Shown in pieces: positions 7,577 to 15,129 of a stretch of 40,807 bases of DNA. Under the pieces are notes generated by a model. That model did no database searches and was not told where the DNA came from. It worked only from the letters and a program-made list of their open reading frames with translations. Origin of the DNA: Bradyrhizobium diazoefficiens (GTDB taxonomy: Bacteria > Pseudomonadota > Alphaproteobacteria > Rhizobiales > Xanthobacteraceae); NCBI RefSeq assembly GCF_018131015.1, contig NZ_JAFCJJ010000036.1, positions 27,501 through 68,307 on the forward strand, written 5' to 3'. The position numbers and the translations under genes were made by a program. Each line of letters begins with the position of its first letter. The stretch's first letter is position 1.

Positions 7577-7603
7577 GACGAAGCGGATCCGGCCGATGTG
7601 ACC
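7577..7603 (-). promoter_or_regulatory. Predicted ECF41 promoter for the sigma factor gene (autoregulation)
   Basis: On the minus strand GGTCACA (7603 to 7597), 16 bases, then CGTC (7580 to 7577). It has the same boxes and spacing as the plus-strand promoter at 7542-7568. Start near 7570 would leave about 30 bases before the ATG at 7540. The two promoters form one inverted repeat centred between 7572 and 7573. Confidence 0.75.
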
Positions 7604-7636
7604 GGAACCTTCGAAATCCACAGATGGAGACACAAG

Positions 7637-8095
7637 ATGATGCACGCCCGCATGAAACACCCGGTCATGGTCCTGCCCGAGGCCATGAATGTCCTTCAAT
7701 CGCTCGGCAACCTGACCAAGCAGGGACTGCCGGAAAAGCTCCTGGAACTGGTGCATCTGCGCGCAAGTCAAATCAATGGCTGCAGCGTCTGCGTCGACAT
7801 GCATCCGAAAGTCGCGCGCAAGCTGGGTGAGACCGACGAGCGCCTGTTCTCGGTCTCGGCCTGGCGCGACACCCCCTATTTCACCGACGCCGAACGCGCC
7901 GCGCTGGCGCTGACCGAAGCCGTCACGCGCATCGCCGATCGCGAGGATCCGGTGCCGGATGAAATCTGGAACGAGGCCGCCAAGCATTTTGACGAGCGCG
8001 AGCTCGCAACGCTGGTCCTCTCCATCGCGACCATCAACGTCTGGAACCGCCTCAACGCGACCATCAAGATGCCGGTCGGCGTGTGGAAGGTGTGA
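7637..8095 (+). CDS. AhpD-like carboxymuconolactone decarboxylase family protein
   Basis: A 152-residue all-helical protein of the CMD/AhpD family. The redox centre is QINGCSVCVDMH: C49 and C52 form the CxxC pair and H56 follows, as in alkylhydroperoxidase AhpD. The second half (FTDAERAALALTEAVTRIAD, then LATLVLSIATINVWNRL) is the usual family tail. Relatives reduce peroxides with a disulfide partner or act as gamma-carboxymuconolactone decarboxylase; the CxxC pair favours the thiol-redox type. The ATG at 7637 has GGAG seven bases upstream; a frame open further upstream runs over the promoters and is not coding. It is divergent from, and very likely controlled by, the ECF41 sigma factor. Confidence 0.9.
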   Translation: MMHARMKHPVMVLPEAMNVLQSLGNLTKQGLPEKLLELVHLRASQINGCSVCVDMHPKVARKLGETDERLFSVSAWRDTPYFTDAERAALALTEAVTRIADREDPVPDEIWNEAAKHFDERELATLVLSIATINVWNRLNATIKMPVGVWKV

Positions 8096-8107
8096 GTGAG
8101 TTCTTTG

Positions 8108-8246
8108 CCTCTCCCCGCTTGCGGGGAGAGGCCGGAATTTGCGCGAGCAAATTCCGGGTGAGGGGGGCTCTCCGCGAGTCTCGCTCCCACCGTCTTCGTG
8201 GAGACTCCCCCTCACCCCGCCCTCTCCCCGCAAGCGGGGCGAGGGA
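8108..8246. repeat. Dispersed palindromic repeat, family C, copy 1
   Basis: The left end has CCTCTCCCCGCTTGCGGGGA and the right end has CCTCTCCCCGCAAGCGGGGC followed by GAGGG. An internal GGAATTTGC/GCAAATTCC hairpin and GTGAGGGG blocks lie between. Copies 2 and 3 are at 25979-26083 and 35504-35620. It sits between two converging genes and may also stop transcription of both. Confidence 0.85.
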
Positions 8247-8266
8247 GGACAGCGACCGTGCGCTCC

Positions 8267-9079
8267 TTACTCCGCCAGGAACGCGCTCACCACCTCGCCA
8301 AACTCCAGCGGCGCCTGTTCGAACATCCAGTGGCCGGCATTGGGGATCACCGCTGTTCTGGCTCCTGCGATGTGCTGGGCCAGCACGCGCCAGATCACCG
8401 ACAGGCCGCCGGTGGTGGCGCCGCCGCCGATCAGCAGCGTCGGCGTCCTGATCGCCTGCGCGTCCGCAAGCGTGAAGGGGCGGCGCTGCTCGTTGATCTG
8501 GCCGAGGAAGGTGAGCGCGTTGTCGCGCAGTTGCTGCTTGGCGGCGGCCGGCACCCGCCGCCAGGAACCGTCGCCCTCGATGCCCTCGTAGAAATTCTGC
8601 AGCGCGGCCTCGATGTCGCCGGCGCGGATCATCTCCACCGAGCGCACGGTGCGCGCGGCGAGCGGCGGATGCGCGGGCGTGCCTTCGGGCACCGGCAGGC
8701 TGGCATCGAGATCGCCGCCGGGCTCCGCCAGCACCAGCTTTCGCAGCAGATCGGGCCGCGCCTGCGCCACGCGAAATGCGATGTGGCCGCCGCGCGAATG
8801 CCCCATCAGGTCGACCGGCCGGGGCTCGACCTGCTGGATGAAGGCGATCGTGTCGGCCACATGCTGGGCCATCTTGTAGTCGTCGCCGGCGGCGTCCCAG
8901 TGCTCGGGAAAGAAATGCCGCAGGCTGACCGAGATCACCCGATGGGCCTTCGACAGCGGTCCGAGCACCGAATACCAGGTGCGGAAATCCCCGAGCGTGC
9001 CGTGCACGCAGACCAGCGGCGGGCCCTCGCCGATCTCGAGATAGGCCATGTCGTAACCGTTGACGCGCAATGTCTGCAT
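8267..9079 (-). CDS. Alpha/beta hydrolase, tandem paralogue 1
   Basis: A 270-residue alpha/beta-hydrolase-fold protein. The oxyanion segment is VCVHGTLGDFRTW (His-Gly at 26-27). The nucleophile elbow is GHSRGGH with S95. The acid lies after PTLLIGGG and the catalytic His is in NAGHWMFEQAP near the C-terminus. There is no signal peptide, so it should be cytosolic. The family includes esterases, epoxide hydrolases and C-C hydrolases; substrate unknown. It starts six bases after the stop of the very similar gene at 9086-9904 and must be cotranscribed with it. The two share VNGxDMxYLE, VSLRHFFP and LMGHSRGGH, so one arose from the other by duplication. Confidence 0.87.
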   Translation of the reverse strand: MQTLRVNGYDMAYLEIGEGPPLVCVHGTLGDFRTWYSVLGPLSKAHRVISVSLRHFFPEHWDAAGDDYKMAQHVADTIAFIQQVEPRPVDLMGHSRGGHIAFRVAQARPDLLRKLVLAEPGGDLDASLPVPEGTPAHPPLAARTVRSVEMIRAGDIEAALQNFYEGIEGDGSWRRVPAAAKQQLRDNALTFLGQINEQRRPFTLADAQAIRTPTLLIGGGATTGGLSVIWRVLAQHIAGARTAVIPNAGHWMFEQAPLEFGEVVSAFLAE

Positions 9080-9085
9080 GCTCAG

Positions 9086-9904
9086 CTAACCTGCCAGGAA
9101 ATCCAGCACCACCTCGGAGTATTTTTGCGGCGCCTGCTCGAACATCGGGTGCGTCGTGTTCGGGATCACCGCCGTCTTTGCATCGGGCACATGCGCGGCC
9201 AGCGCATGCAGCACCTTTGGCAAGAGGCCCTTGGTCCGCGCGCCCAGGATGAACAGCGTCGGCATCAGGATCTGCTCCGCGTCGGCCTTCGAGAAGGGCG
9301 GGCGGTTGTCGCGAACCTGGCCGAGCAGCGTGAATGCGTTGTCGCGCAGGTTCTGCTTCACCATGGCCGGCAATCGCGGCCAGGTGCCGGGTCCCTCCAG
9401 CGTGTCGACGAAGACGGCAAGGCCGCCGTCGACGTCGCCGGCCGCGATCTTCTCGGCCGAGGCGGTGAAGCGCGCCAGCAGGGGCGAGGGGCCGCCAACG
9501 TAATCCGGATCGAGGCTCGCATCGAGCTCGCCGCCGGGCTCCGCGAGGATCAGCCGGCGCAGCAACTCCGGCCTCCTCTGCGCCACGCGGAAGCAGATGT
9601 GCCCGCCGCGAGAATGGCCCATCAGGTCGACAGGGCCGAGGTCGAGCTTTTCGATGAAGGCGATGACGTCGTCGACATGCTGGGCGATCGAATAGGTGTC
9701 GCCGACGCCGTCCCAGCGGTCGGGGAAGAAGTGCCGCAAGCTGACGACAATCATCCGGTGCCGCTGCGTCAGCGGGCCCAGCACGCAGCCCCAGATGCGG
9801 AAATCGGACAATGAGCCATGCACGCAGACCAGCGGCGGCCCCGCTTTGTCCCCGCCCAATTCGAGATAGGGCATGTCAAATCCGTTGACGTTGAGGCGCT
9901 GCAT
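9086..9904 (-). CDS. Alpha/beta hydrolase, tandem paralogue 2
   Basis: A 272-residue alpha/beta hydrolase with VCVHGSLSDFRIW, nucleophile elbow GHSRGGH (S98) and a C-terminal NTTHPMFEQAPQ that should supply the catalytic His. It is the upstream gene of the hydrolase pair. The ATG at 9904 is chosen because the downstream paralogue starts with the equivalent residues (MQxLxVNG). The frame is open much further upstream, but that region is the antisense of the alkyltransferase gene. The ribosome site is weak. The gene diverges from the alkyltransferase at 10043 and shares a 138-base promoter gap with it. Substrate unknown. Confidence 0.87.
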   Translation of the reverse strand: MQRLNVNGFDMPYLELGGDKAGPPLVCVHGSLSDFRIWGCVLGPLTQRHRMIVVSLRHFFPDRWDGVGDTYSIAQHVDDVIAFIEKLDLGPVDLMGHSRGGHICFRVAQRRPELLRRLILAEPGGELDASLDPDYVGGPSPLLARFTASAEKIAAGDVDGGLAVFVDTLEGPGTWPRLPAMVKQNLRDNAFTLLGQVRDNRPPFSKADAEQILMPTLFILGARTKGLLPKVLHALAAHVPDAKTAVIPNTTHPMFEQAPQKYSEVVLDFLAG

Positions 9905-10042
9905 TCTGGGCTCACGAGAGAGGCGGAACTCCTGTGCAAGATTCCCGGAAACCGGGTGGATCGCAACTATTTCCAAGCCTAGATTTGGCTTCAATGCACA
10001 GTGGGGGCCGAGCGACGCGGTCGCAAAGCCAGGAACCAAGCC

Positions 10043-10585
10043 ATGACCGACCAGCATTTCGCCCTGTTCGACACCAAGATCGGCCTCTGCGCCATTGCCT
10101 GGGGTCCGCGTGGCATCAACGGCACGCAACTGCCGATGGGCGGTGAGCAGAAGATCCGCACCCGCATCAGCCAGCGCCATGCTGACGCCAGCGAAGCCGA
10201 GCCGCCCGCCGCCGTCCAGCAGGCGATCGACCGCATGACGAAGCTGCTCGCGGGCGAGCCGGACGATCTCACCGACATTCCGCTCGATCTCGACGGGGTG
10301 CCCGACTTCAACCGCGGCGTCTACGAGATCGCCCGCGCCATCCCGCCCGGCAAGACCCTGACCTATGGCGACATCGCAAAACGCCTCGGCGGCGTCGAGC
10401 TGTCGCGCGACGTCGGCCAGGCGCTCGGCCGCAACCCGTGTCCGATCGTGGTGCCCTGCCACCGCGTGCTGGCGGCCGGCAACAAGCCCGGCGGCTTCTC
10501 GGCGAATGGCGGCGTGGTGACGAAATTGAAGATGCTCGAGATCGAAGGCGCGCTCGTCAACCACACGCCGAGCCTGTTCGACTGA
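10043..10585 (+). CDS. ogt: Methylated-DNA--protein-cysteine S-methyltransferase (O6-alkylguanine repair)
   Basis: A 180-residue suicide DNA repair protein that moves an alkyl group from O6-alkylguanine to its own cysteine. The active site is VVPCHRVLA with C139. The helix-turn-helix region has TYGDIAKRLGG and SRDVGQALGRNPCP. In most relatives the recognition helix reads RAVG; here it is RDVG, with the arginine finger kept but Asp following it. The C-terminal GGFSANGGVVTKLKMLEIEGA is the normal end. The ATG at 10043 has AGGA eight bases upstream. No Ada-type regulator domain is present. It converges on the glycerate kinase gene with a 4-base gap. The symbol is a family-level assignment. Confidence 0.92.
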   Translation: MTDQHFALFDTKIGLCAIAWGPRGINGTQLPMGGEQKIRTRISQRHADASEAEPPAAVQQAIDRMTKLLAGEPDDLTDIPLDLDGVPDFNRGVYEIARAIPPGKTLTYGDIAKRLGGVELSRDVGQALGRNPCPIVVPCHRVLAAGNKPGGFSANGGVVTKLKMLEIEGALVNHTPSLFD

Positions 10586-10589
10586 CTTC

Positions 10590-11873
10590 TCAGTCCACCA
10601 GGATGACCCGGATGTCGTTGACGTTGGTCAGCGTCGGGCCGGGCAGCAGGAGATCGCCGGTCGCCTCGAAAAACGTCGTCGCATCGTTGTTGTCAAGATA
10701 AGCCTGCGGCACCAGCGACTGCGCCTTCATCTTCGCGAATGTCGCCGCGTCGATCAGCGCGCCGGCGGGGTCGGTGGGATGGCCGGCACCGCCATCGGCG
10801 CCGTCGGTGTCGCCGGCGAGCGCCGAGATGCCGGCCGTATCCTTCAAGAGGCCGGCGAGCGCCAACGCATATTCCTGGTTCGGGCCGCCGCGGCCATTGC
10901 CGCGCACGGTCACCGTGAGCTCGCCGCCGGAGAGGATCGCGATGCGCTTGCCCTGCGCGCGCGCGTCGAGCGCCATCCTGGCGTGCCGGGCGGCGACCTC
11001 GCGGGCCTCGCCTTCGAGATCGGCGCCGAGATCGATGGTCTCGTAGCCGGCGTCTTTCGCAAGCTTCACCGCAGCGTCGAGCGATTGCTTGGGCCGCGCG
11101 ATCAATTCGAAATGTGCGCGCGCAAAGGCCGCATCGCCCGGCTTGCAGCTTTCATTGGCGGGATTGTCGAGCGCGCGGGCTACGGCATCGCCAATGGCGA
11201 GCTTGTACTTCGCAACGATCGCGCGTGCATCCGCGAGCGTGGTCGGATCCGGCACGGTGGGGCCGGAGGCGATCGCGGAAGGGTCGTCATGCGGCACGTC
11301 GGAGATCGCGAGCGTGACGATCTCGGCAGCGTTTTTGCCGGCGCGCGCCAGCCGCCCGCCCTTGATGCGCGACAGGTGCTTGCGCACGACATTCATCTCG
11401 CCGATCGGCGCGCCCGAGCGCAGCAGCGCCTTGTTGACCGCCTGCTTCTGCGCGAAATCGATGCCGTCCACCGGTGCGATCCAGTTCGCCGAGCCGCCGC
11501 CGGTCAAGAGCACCAAGAGGAGATCGTCGGGCCCGGCCTGCGCCGCCAGTGCGAGCGTGTCGGCCGCACCCTTCAGGCCGGCCTCATCCGGAACCGGATG
11601 GCCGGCCTCGACCACGCGGATGCGGCGGGTCGGCACGCCGTAGCCGTGGCGGGTGGTGGCGATGCCGACCAGGCGCTCCGGCGCAAGGCCGAGCGTGTCG
11701 AGATAATGCCGCTCCGCGGCCGCCGCCATCGCGCCGGCGCCCTTGCCGGCGGCAAGGCAGATCACGCGCCCCTTCGGAACGGGGCGCAGATGCGGCGCCA
11801 GGATCGTGCTCGGATGGGCCGCGGCGACGGCGGCGTCGTAGAGCGCGCGGAGCAGGGGGCGTCGGTCGGTCAT
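10590..11873 (-). CDS. ttuD: Type-2 glycerate kinase (TtuD/MOFRL family)
   Basis: A 427-residue enzyme that phosphorylates D-glycerate to 2-phosphoglycerate. Such proteins were once annotated as hydroxypyruvate reductase. The N-terminal DUF4147 domain has VICLAAGKGAGAMA and the nucleotide-binding block LLTGGGSANW, followed by NVVRKHLSRIKGGRLA. The C-terminal MOFRL domain has AILSGGELTVTVRG, GRGGPNQEYALALA and AGDTDGADG. The length is typical. The ATG at 11873 directly precedes the conserved first helix (LLRALYDAAVAAA); its ribosome site is weak, and an open frame further upstream lacks family sequence. No tartronate or glyoxylate genes adjoin, so the pathway role is general glycerate salvage by inference. 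Confidence 0.9.
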   Translation of the reverse strand: MTDRRPLLRALYDAAVAAAHPSTILAPHLRPVPKGRVICLAAGKGAGAMAAAAERHYLDTLGLAPERLVGIATTRHGYGVPTRRIRVVEAGHPVPDEAGLKGAADTLALAAQAGPDDLLLVLLTGGGSANWIAPVDGIDFAQKQAVNKALLRSGAPIGEMNVVRKHLSRIKGGRLARAGKNAAEIVTLAISDVPHDDPSAIASGPTVPDPTTLADARAIVAKYKLAIGDAVARALDNPANESCKPGDAAFARAHFELIARPKQSLDAAVKLAKDAGYETIDLGADLEGEAREVAARHARMALDARAQGKRIAILSGGELTVTVRGNGRGGPNQEYALALAGLLKDTAGISALAGDTDGADGGAGHPTDPAGALIDAATFAKMKAQSLVPQAYLDNNDATTFFEATGDLLLPGPTLTNVNDIRVILVD

Positions 11874-12020
11874 GGCGATGCTTTCGTCAGGGAGCGGATG
11901 GGCCGGCGACCTCGATAGGAGTTCGCCGCTCCCCTGGCCTAGCGCATCGCCGCGCAAAGCGTAAGCAGGCTTTGCCATCATTCGATTATGCAATCGCGTG
12001 ATGTAATCGCTGCTGCAACG

Positions 12021-12051
12021 AAAAGCCTCCCGCACGGGTGGTGCGGGAGGC
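12021..12051 (-). terminator. Intrinsic terminator downstream of binding-protein gene 1
   Basis: A perfect 11-bp stem, GCCTCCCGCAC (12025-12035) with GTGCGGGAGGC (12041-12051), has a 5-base loop. On the minus strand it is followed by TTTT. It lies about 100 bases past the stop at 12152, beyond a repeat element. Confidence 0.82.
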
Positions 12052-12070
12052 GTCGTCGTGGATGCGGCCA

Positions 12071-12117
12071 GCGCATGATCCGGAAAAGTGAAGCGGTTTT
12101 CCGAAAAGATCATGCGC
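12071..12117. repeat. Palindromic intergenic repeat with nested hairpin
   Basis: Outer arms GCGCATGATC (12071-12080) and GATCATGCGC (12108-12117) are perfect inverted copies. Inner arms CGGAAAA (12081-12087) and TTTTCCG (12097-12103) continue the stem. I recognise this type of sequence as very common between genes in Bradyrhizobium. Only one copy was noticed in this window. Confidence 0.75.
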
Positions 12118-12127
12118 AAACAGCAAG

Positions 12128-12155
12128 CTAAAGCGCGATGCCGATCGCGCTTTAG
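12128..12155. repeat. 28-base palindrome overlapping the stop codon of binding-protein gene 1
   Basis: CTAAAGCGCGAT (12128-12139) and ATCGCGCTTTAG (12144-12155) form a perfect 12-bp stem with a 4-base loop. The TAA stop of the gene at 12152-13381 lies inside the right arm. It is usually found as the partner of the element at 12071-12117 and could serve as a second stop hairpin. Confidence 0.75.
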
Positions 12156-13381
12156 CCGCCGACGTCGGCGCTGATGACGTCGCCGAACAGCTCCCAGCGT
12201 TCGCCCTTGAACTTCTCGAGCCGGAGCTGGCTGATCGGCGCGAAATCGGTCGCGGACGTGTTGATCGTGATGCCGGGCAGCAGCGCCTCGGTGCGGAAGT
12301 CCTTCAGGCTGGCGGCCTGCTTCATGATGTTCGCGCGGGTGAGATCATCCCCGCACTGCTTCAGCACCTGGACCAGGGTCTGCGCCACGGCGAAGCCGAC
12401 GATGGTGCCCTTGTCGAGCTTGTCGCCTTCGGGGAAGTGCTTGGTCATGAAGGCGAGGAATTCCTTCATGCCGGGATCGTCCTTCCACTCCGGATCCGAC
12501 ACATCCTTGAGATAGTCGGCCGAGATGATGTCCTGGCCGTTCTCGAAACCGGCGGGCTTCATCACGCTGCCGACGGAGGCGGAGACGTTGTTGAGGAAGT
12601 GCAGCGGCTTCCAGCCGATTTCGGCGTTCTTCTTGATCGCCTGCGCCGCGAATTTCGGCGTCGTGATGTTCATGAAGACGTCGGCGCCGGTCGACTTCAG
12701 CTTGACGATGTGGTTGTCGATGGTCGGCTCGGAGGTCTCGTAGCTTTCCTCCGCGACGATCATGGTCGCGGCCTTGGCCCCGAGGCCGTCCCTCAGGCCC
12801 TTGAGATAGTCCTTGCCGTAGTCGTCGTTCTGGTAGAGCACGGCGATCTTGGCATCCGGCTTGTTCTTCAGGATCCACTTCGCGTAGATCTGCGTTTCGC
12901 TCTGGTAGTTGGGCTGCCAGCCCATGGTCCAGGGGAAATCCTTCGGATCGTTCCACTTGGTGGCGCCGGTGGCGACGAACAGCTGCGGCACCTTCTTCGA
13001 GTTCATGTATTTCTGGATCGCCGAGTTCGGCGGCGTCCCGAGCGAGTTGAAGATGAACAGCACCTCGTCGCTCTCGACCAGCTTGCGGGCCTGCTCCACC
13101 GTCTTCGGCGGCGAATAGGCGTCGTCATAGGAGACGAAGTTGATCTTGCGGCCGTTGATGCCGCCCTCGTCGTTGATCTTCTTGAAATAGGCGGCCTCGG
13201 TCCGCCCGATGATGCCGTAGGCGGAGGCCGGTCCGCTGTAGGGCATGATGTTGCCGATCTTGATCTCGGTGTCGGTCGCGCCGGTGTCGTATTTCTTCTG
13301 GGCCGATGCGATGGAAGTCGAGGCTGCAATGAGCGCGAGCGCCAGTGACGCGGCCGCAAGCTTGCCGGTAACAGCGGGCAT
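12152..13381 (-). CDS. Liv-type ABC transporter solute-binding protein 1
   Basis: A 409-residue periplasmic receptor of the branched-chain amino acid (HAAT) family. It has a Sec signal peptide ending near SIASA-QKKY. The mature N-terminus (TDTEIKIGNIMPYSGPASAYG) and YDDAYSPPKTVEQARKLVE are the family hallmarks. The lobe with FVATGATKWNDPKDFPWTMGW shapes the ligand pocket. ATG at 13381 has AGGGAGA close upstream. It is the last of five paralogues in tandem on the minus strand and has its own terminator. Pocket segment LGTPPNSAI is shared with copies 2 and 3. In Rhodopseudomonas such receptors bind fatty, dicarboxylic or aromatic acids rather than leucine. Given the pim-type operon nearby, an organic acid ligand is inferred. 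Confidence 0.92.
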   Translation of the reverse strand: MPAVTGKLAAASLALALIAASTSIASAQKKYDTGATDTEIKIGNIMPYSGPASAYGIIGRTEAAYFKKINDEGGINGRKINFVSYDDAYSPPKTVEQARKLVESDEVLFIFNSLGTPPNSAIQKYMNSKKVPQLFVATGATKWNDPKDFPWTMGWQPNYQSETQIYAKWILKNKPDAKIAVLYQNDDYGKDYLKGLRDGLGAKAATMIVAEESYETSEPTIDNHIVKLKSTGADVFMNITTPKFAAQAIKKNAEIGWKPLHFLNNVSASVGSVMKPAGFENGQDIISADYLKDVSDPEWKDDPGMKEFLAFMTKHFPEGDKLDKGTIVGFAVAQTLVQVLKQCGDDLTRANIMKQAASLKDFRTEALLPGITINTSATDFAPISQLRLEKFKGERWELFGDVISADVGG

Positions 13382-13485
13382 TCCTGTCTCCCTGTTTTCT
13401 TGATGTGTGTGCGTTTCTTTTCTTGTCTTGATCGTTTTTGGCGACGCGCTGCCAATTCAATACGATTTGCGGAGGTGCTTCAAGG

Positions 13486-13514
13486 AAAAGCCCCCGCGGC
13501 AGGACCGCGGGGGC
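13486..13514 (-). terminator. Intrinsic terminator of binding-protein gene 2
   Basis: A perfect 10-bp stem, GCCCCCGCGG (13490-13499) with CCGCGGGGGC (13505-13514), has a 5-base loop and TTTT on the minus strand. It lies 50 bases past the stop at 13564 and before the start of gene 1. Confidence 0.85.
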
Positions 13515-13563
13515 TTCGTCTTTAGTTTGAGCGGCTGCTTCGCCTTTAGTCGATTGGCTGTGT

Positions 13564-14793
13564 TTAGCCGCCGACGTCGCCGCTCAGGATTTCACCAAAC
13601 CGATCCCAGATTTCGCCCTTGAACCTGATCAGCTGCAGCTGCGAGAGGGGCGCGAAATCGGTGGGCGAGGTGTTGACCTTGATGCCCGGCAACAAGCCGC
13701 CCGGTTCGTAGTCCTTCAGGCTGGCGGCCTGCTTCATGACGTTCTCGCGCGTCAGGTCGTCGCCGCAGGCCTTGAGCACCTGCACGAGGCCCTGGCTCAC
13801 GATGTAGGCATACATCACCGAGGCGTCGGCGCGATTCGCTTCGGGATAGTACTTGTCCAGGAACTGGTTCCAGGCGATCATCGCCGCGTCGTTCTTCCAC
13901 TGCGGGTCGGTCGGATCCTTCAAATATTGCGACGAGATGATGTCCTGCGCGTTCTCGAAGCCGGCCGGCTTGATCACGCTGCCGATCGAGGCCGAGACGT
14001 TGTTGAGGAAATGCAGCGGCTTCCAGCCGAGCTCGGCGTTCTTCTTGATCGCCTGCGCCGCGAATTTCGGCGTGGTGATGTTCATGAAGACGTCGGCGCC
14101 CGAGGCTTTCAGTCTCACGATGTGCGAGTCGATGGTCGGCTCGGAGACTTCGTAGCTGTCCTCGCTGACGATCATCGAGGCCGCCTTGGCACCGAGCCCG
14201 TCCTTGAAGCCCTTGAGATAGTCCTTGCCGTAATCGTCGTTCTGGTAGAGCACGGCGATCTTGGCGTCCGGCTTGTTCTTCAGGATGTACTTGGCGTAGA
14301 TGATGGTCTCGCTCTGGTAGTTGGGCTGCCAGCCCATGGTCCAGGGGAAGTTCTGCGGATCGTTCCACTTGGTGGCGCCGGTGGCGACGAAAAGCTGCGG
14401 CACCTTCTTCTGGTTCAGATATTTCTGGATCGCCGAGTTCGGCGGCGTGCCGAGCGGATTGAAGACCAGCAGCACCTCGTCGCTCTCGACCAGCTTGCGC
14501 GCCTGCTCCACCGTCTTCGGCGGCGAATAGGCGTCGTCATAGCTGACGAAGTTGATCTTGCGGCCGTTGATGCCGCCCTCGGCGTTGATCTTGCGGAAAT
14601 AGGCTTCCTCGGTCTTGCCGATCACGCCGTAGGCGGAGGCCGGTCCGCTGTAGGGCATGATGTTGCCGATCTTGATTTCGGTGTCGGTGGCGCCGGTGTC
14701 GTATTTCTTCTGCGCCGAAGCTGCCGTGGACAGGGCGGCAGCGAGCAGGAGGGCAGCCGAGAAGGCCCCCAACCGCACATGCATTGCAGGCAT
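13564..14793 (-). CDS. Liv-type ABC transporter solute-binding protein 2
   Basis: A 409-residue periplasmic receptor, the same length as copies 1, 3 and 5. The signal peptide ends near STAASA-QKKY. The mature region TDTEIKIGNIMPYSGPASAYG, then YDDAYSPPKTVEQARKLVE and FVATGATKWNDPQNFPWTMGW follow. The ATG at 14793 is chosen because AGGGAGA lies five bases upstream and the signal peptide follows directly; a longer frame upstream adds a non-signal stretch. Against copy 1 the main change is in the C-terminal lobe (MIAWNQFLDKYYPEANRADASVMYAY), where copy 1 has a shorter segment. That form is shared with copy 3. It is independently terminated. Ligand unknown, probably an organic acid. Confidence 0.92.
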   Translation of the reverse strand: MPAMHVRLGAFSAALLLAAALSTAASAQKKYDTGATDTEIKIGNIMPYSGPASAYGVIGKTEEAYFRKINAEGGINGRKINFVSYDDAYSPPKTVEQARKLVESDEVLLVFNPLGTPPNSAIQKYLNQKKVPQLFVATGATKWNDPQNFPWTMGWQPNYQSETIIYAKYILKNKPDAKIAVLYQNDDYGKDYLKGFKDGLGAKAASMIVSEDSYEVSEPTIDSHIVRLKASGADVFMNITTPKFAAQAIKKNAELGWKPLHFLNNVSASIGSVIKPAGFENAQDIISSQYLKDPTDPQWKNDAAMIAWNQFLDKYYPEANRADASVMYAYIVSQGLVQVLKACGDDLTRENVMKQAASLKDYEPGGLLPGIKVNTSPTDFAPLSQLQLIRFKGEIWDRFGEILSGDVGG

Positions 14794-15129
14794 CTTGATC
14801 TCCCTGGAACAGGTTTTTGAATGTGTCGCTTGTTCTTGTTGGGAGCGCTCGTTGTGCGTCGCTCCGACGCGCATTCAATACCGTTCGATTGCCGCCAGCA
14901 AGAAAAACGCCGCGGCGCAACTGTCGCAGGACGCGTAATTTATTGGCGGGACGTGCGGAATATTCCGGCGCACGAGATTTTCGCGGGCCGCGGTGGGGGC
15001 GCGGAGGTTGCCTTGCGGCCGTAAAGCGATTTTTGATTGTCCGGCAGAATGTTGATCGTGACGCGATCATCAAGGTGAAAGCCCCTGCGACCAGGTCGCA
15101 GGGGCTGCTCCTCCTTGGCGGAGAAACCG
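14794..15129. promoter_or_regulatory. Promoter region of binding-protein gene 2 and terminator of gene 3
   Basis: No gene seen in these 336 bases. On the minus strand ATTGAAT (14879 to 14873) lies 80 bases before the start of gene 2 and matches a motif upstream of genes 1 and 3. TTGAATG (14817-14823) and CATTCAA (14872-14878) form an inverted pair, also present upstream of gene 3. A 12-bp perfect palindrome CGGAATATTCCG (14956-14967) lies about 165 bases upstream of gene 2. The gene 3 terminator is at 15078-15105. Confidence 0.6.
15078..15105 (-). terminator. Intrinsic terminator of binding-protein gene 3
   Basis: A perfect 11-bp stem, GCCCCTGCGAC (15081-15091) with GTCGCAGGGGC (15095-15105), has a 3-base loop. 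The minus-strand tail is short (TTTCACCTT). It lies 25 bases past the stop at 15130. Confidence 0.78.

Noticed and set aside
9086..10564. A longer hydrolase of 492 residues
   Set aside because: The first 220 codons are antisense to the alkyltransferase; the paralogue supports a start at 9904.
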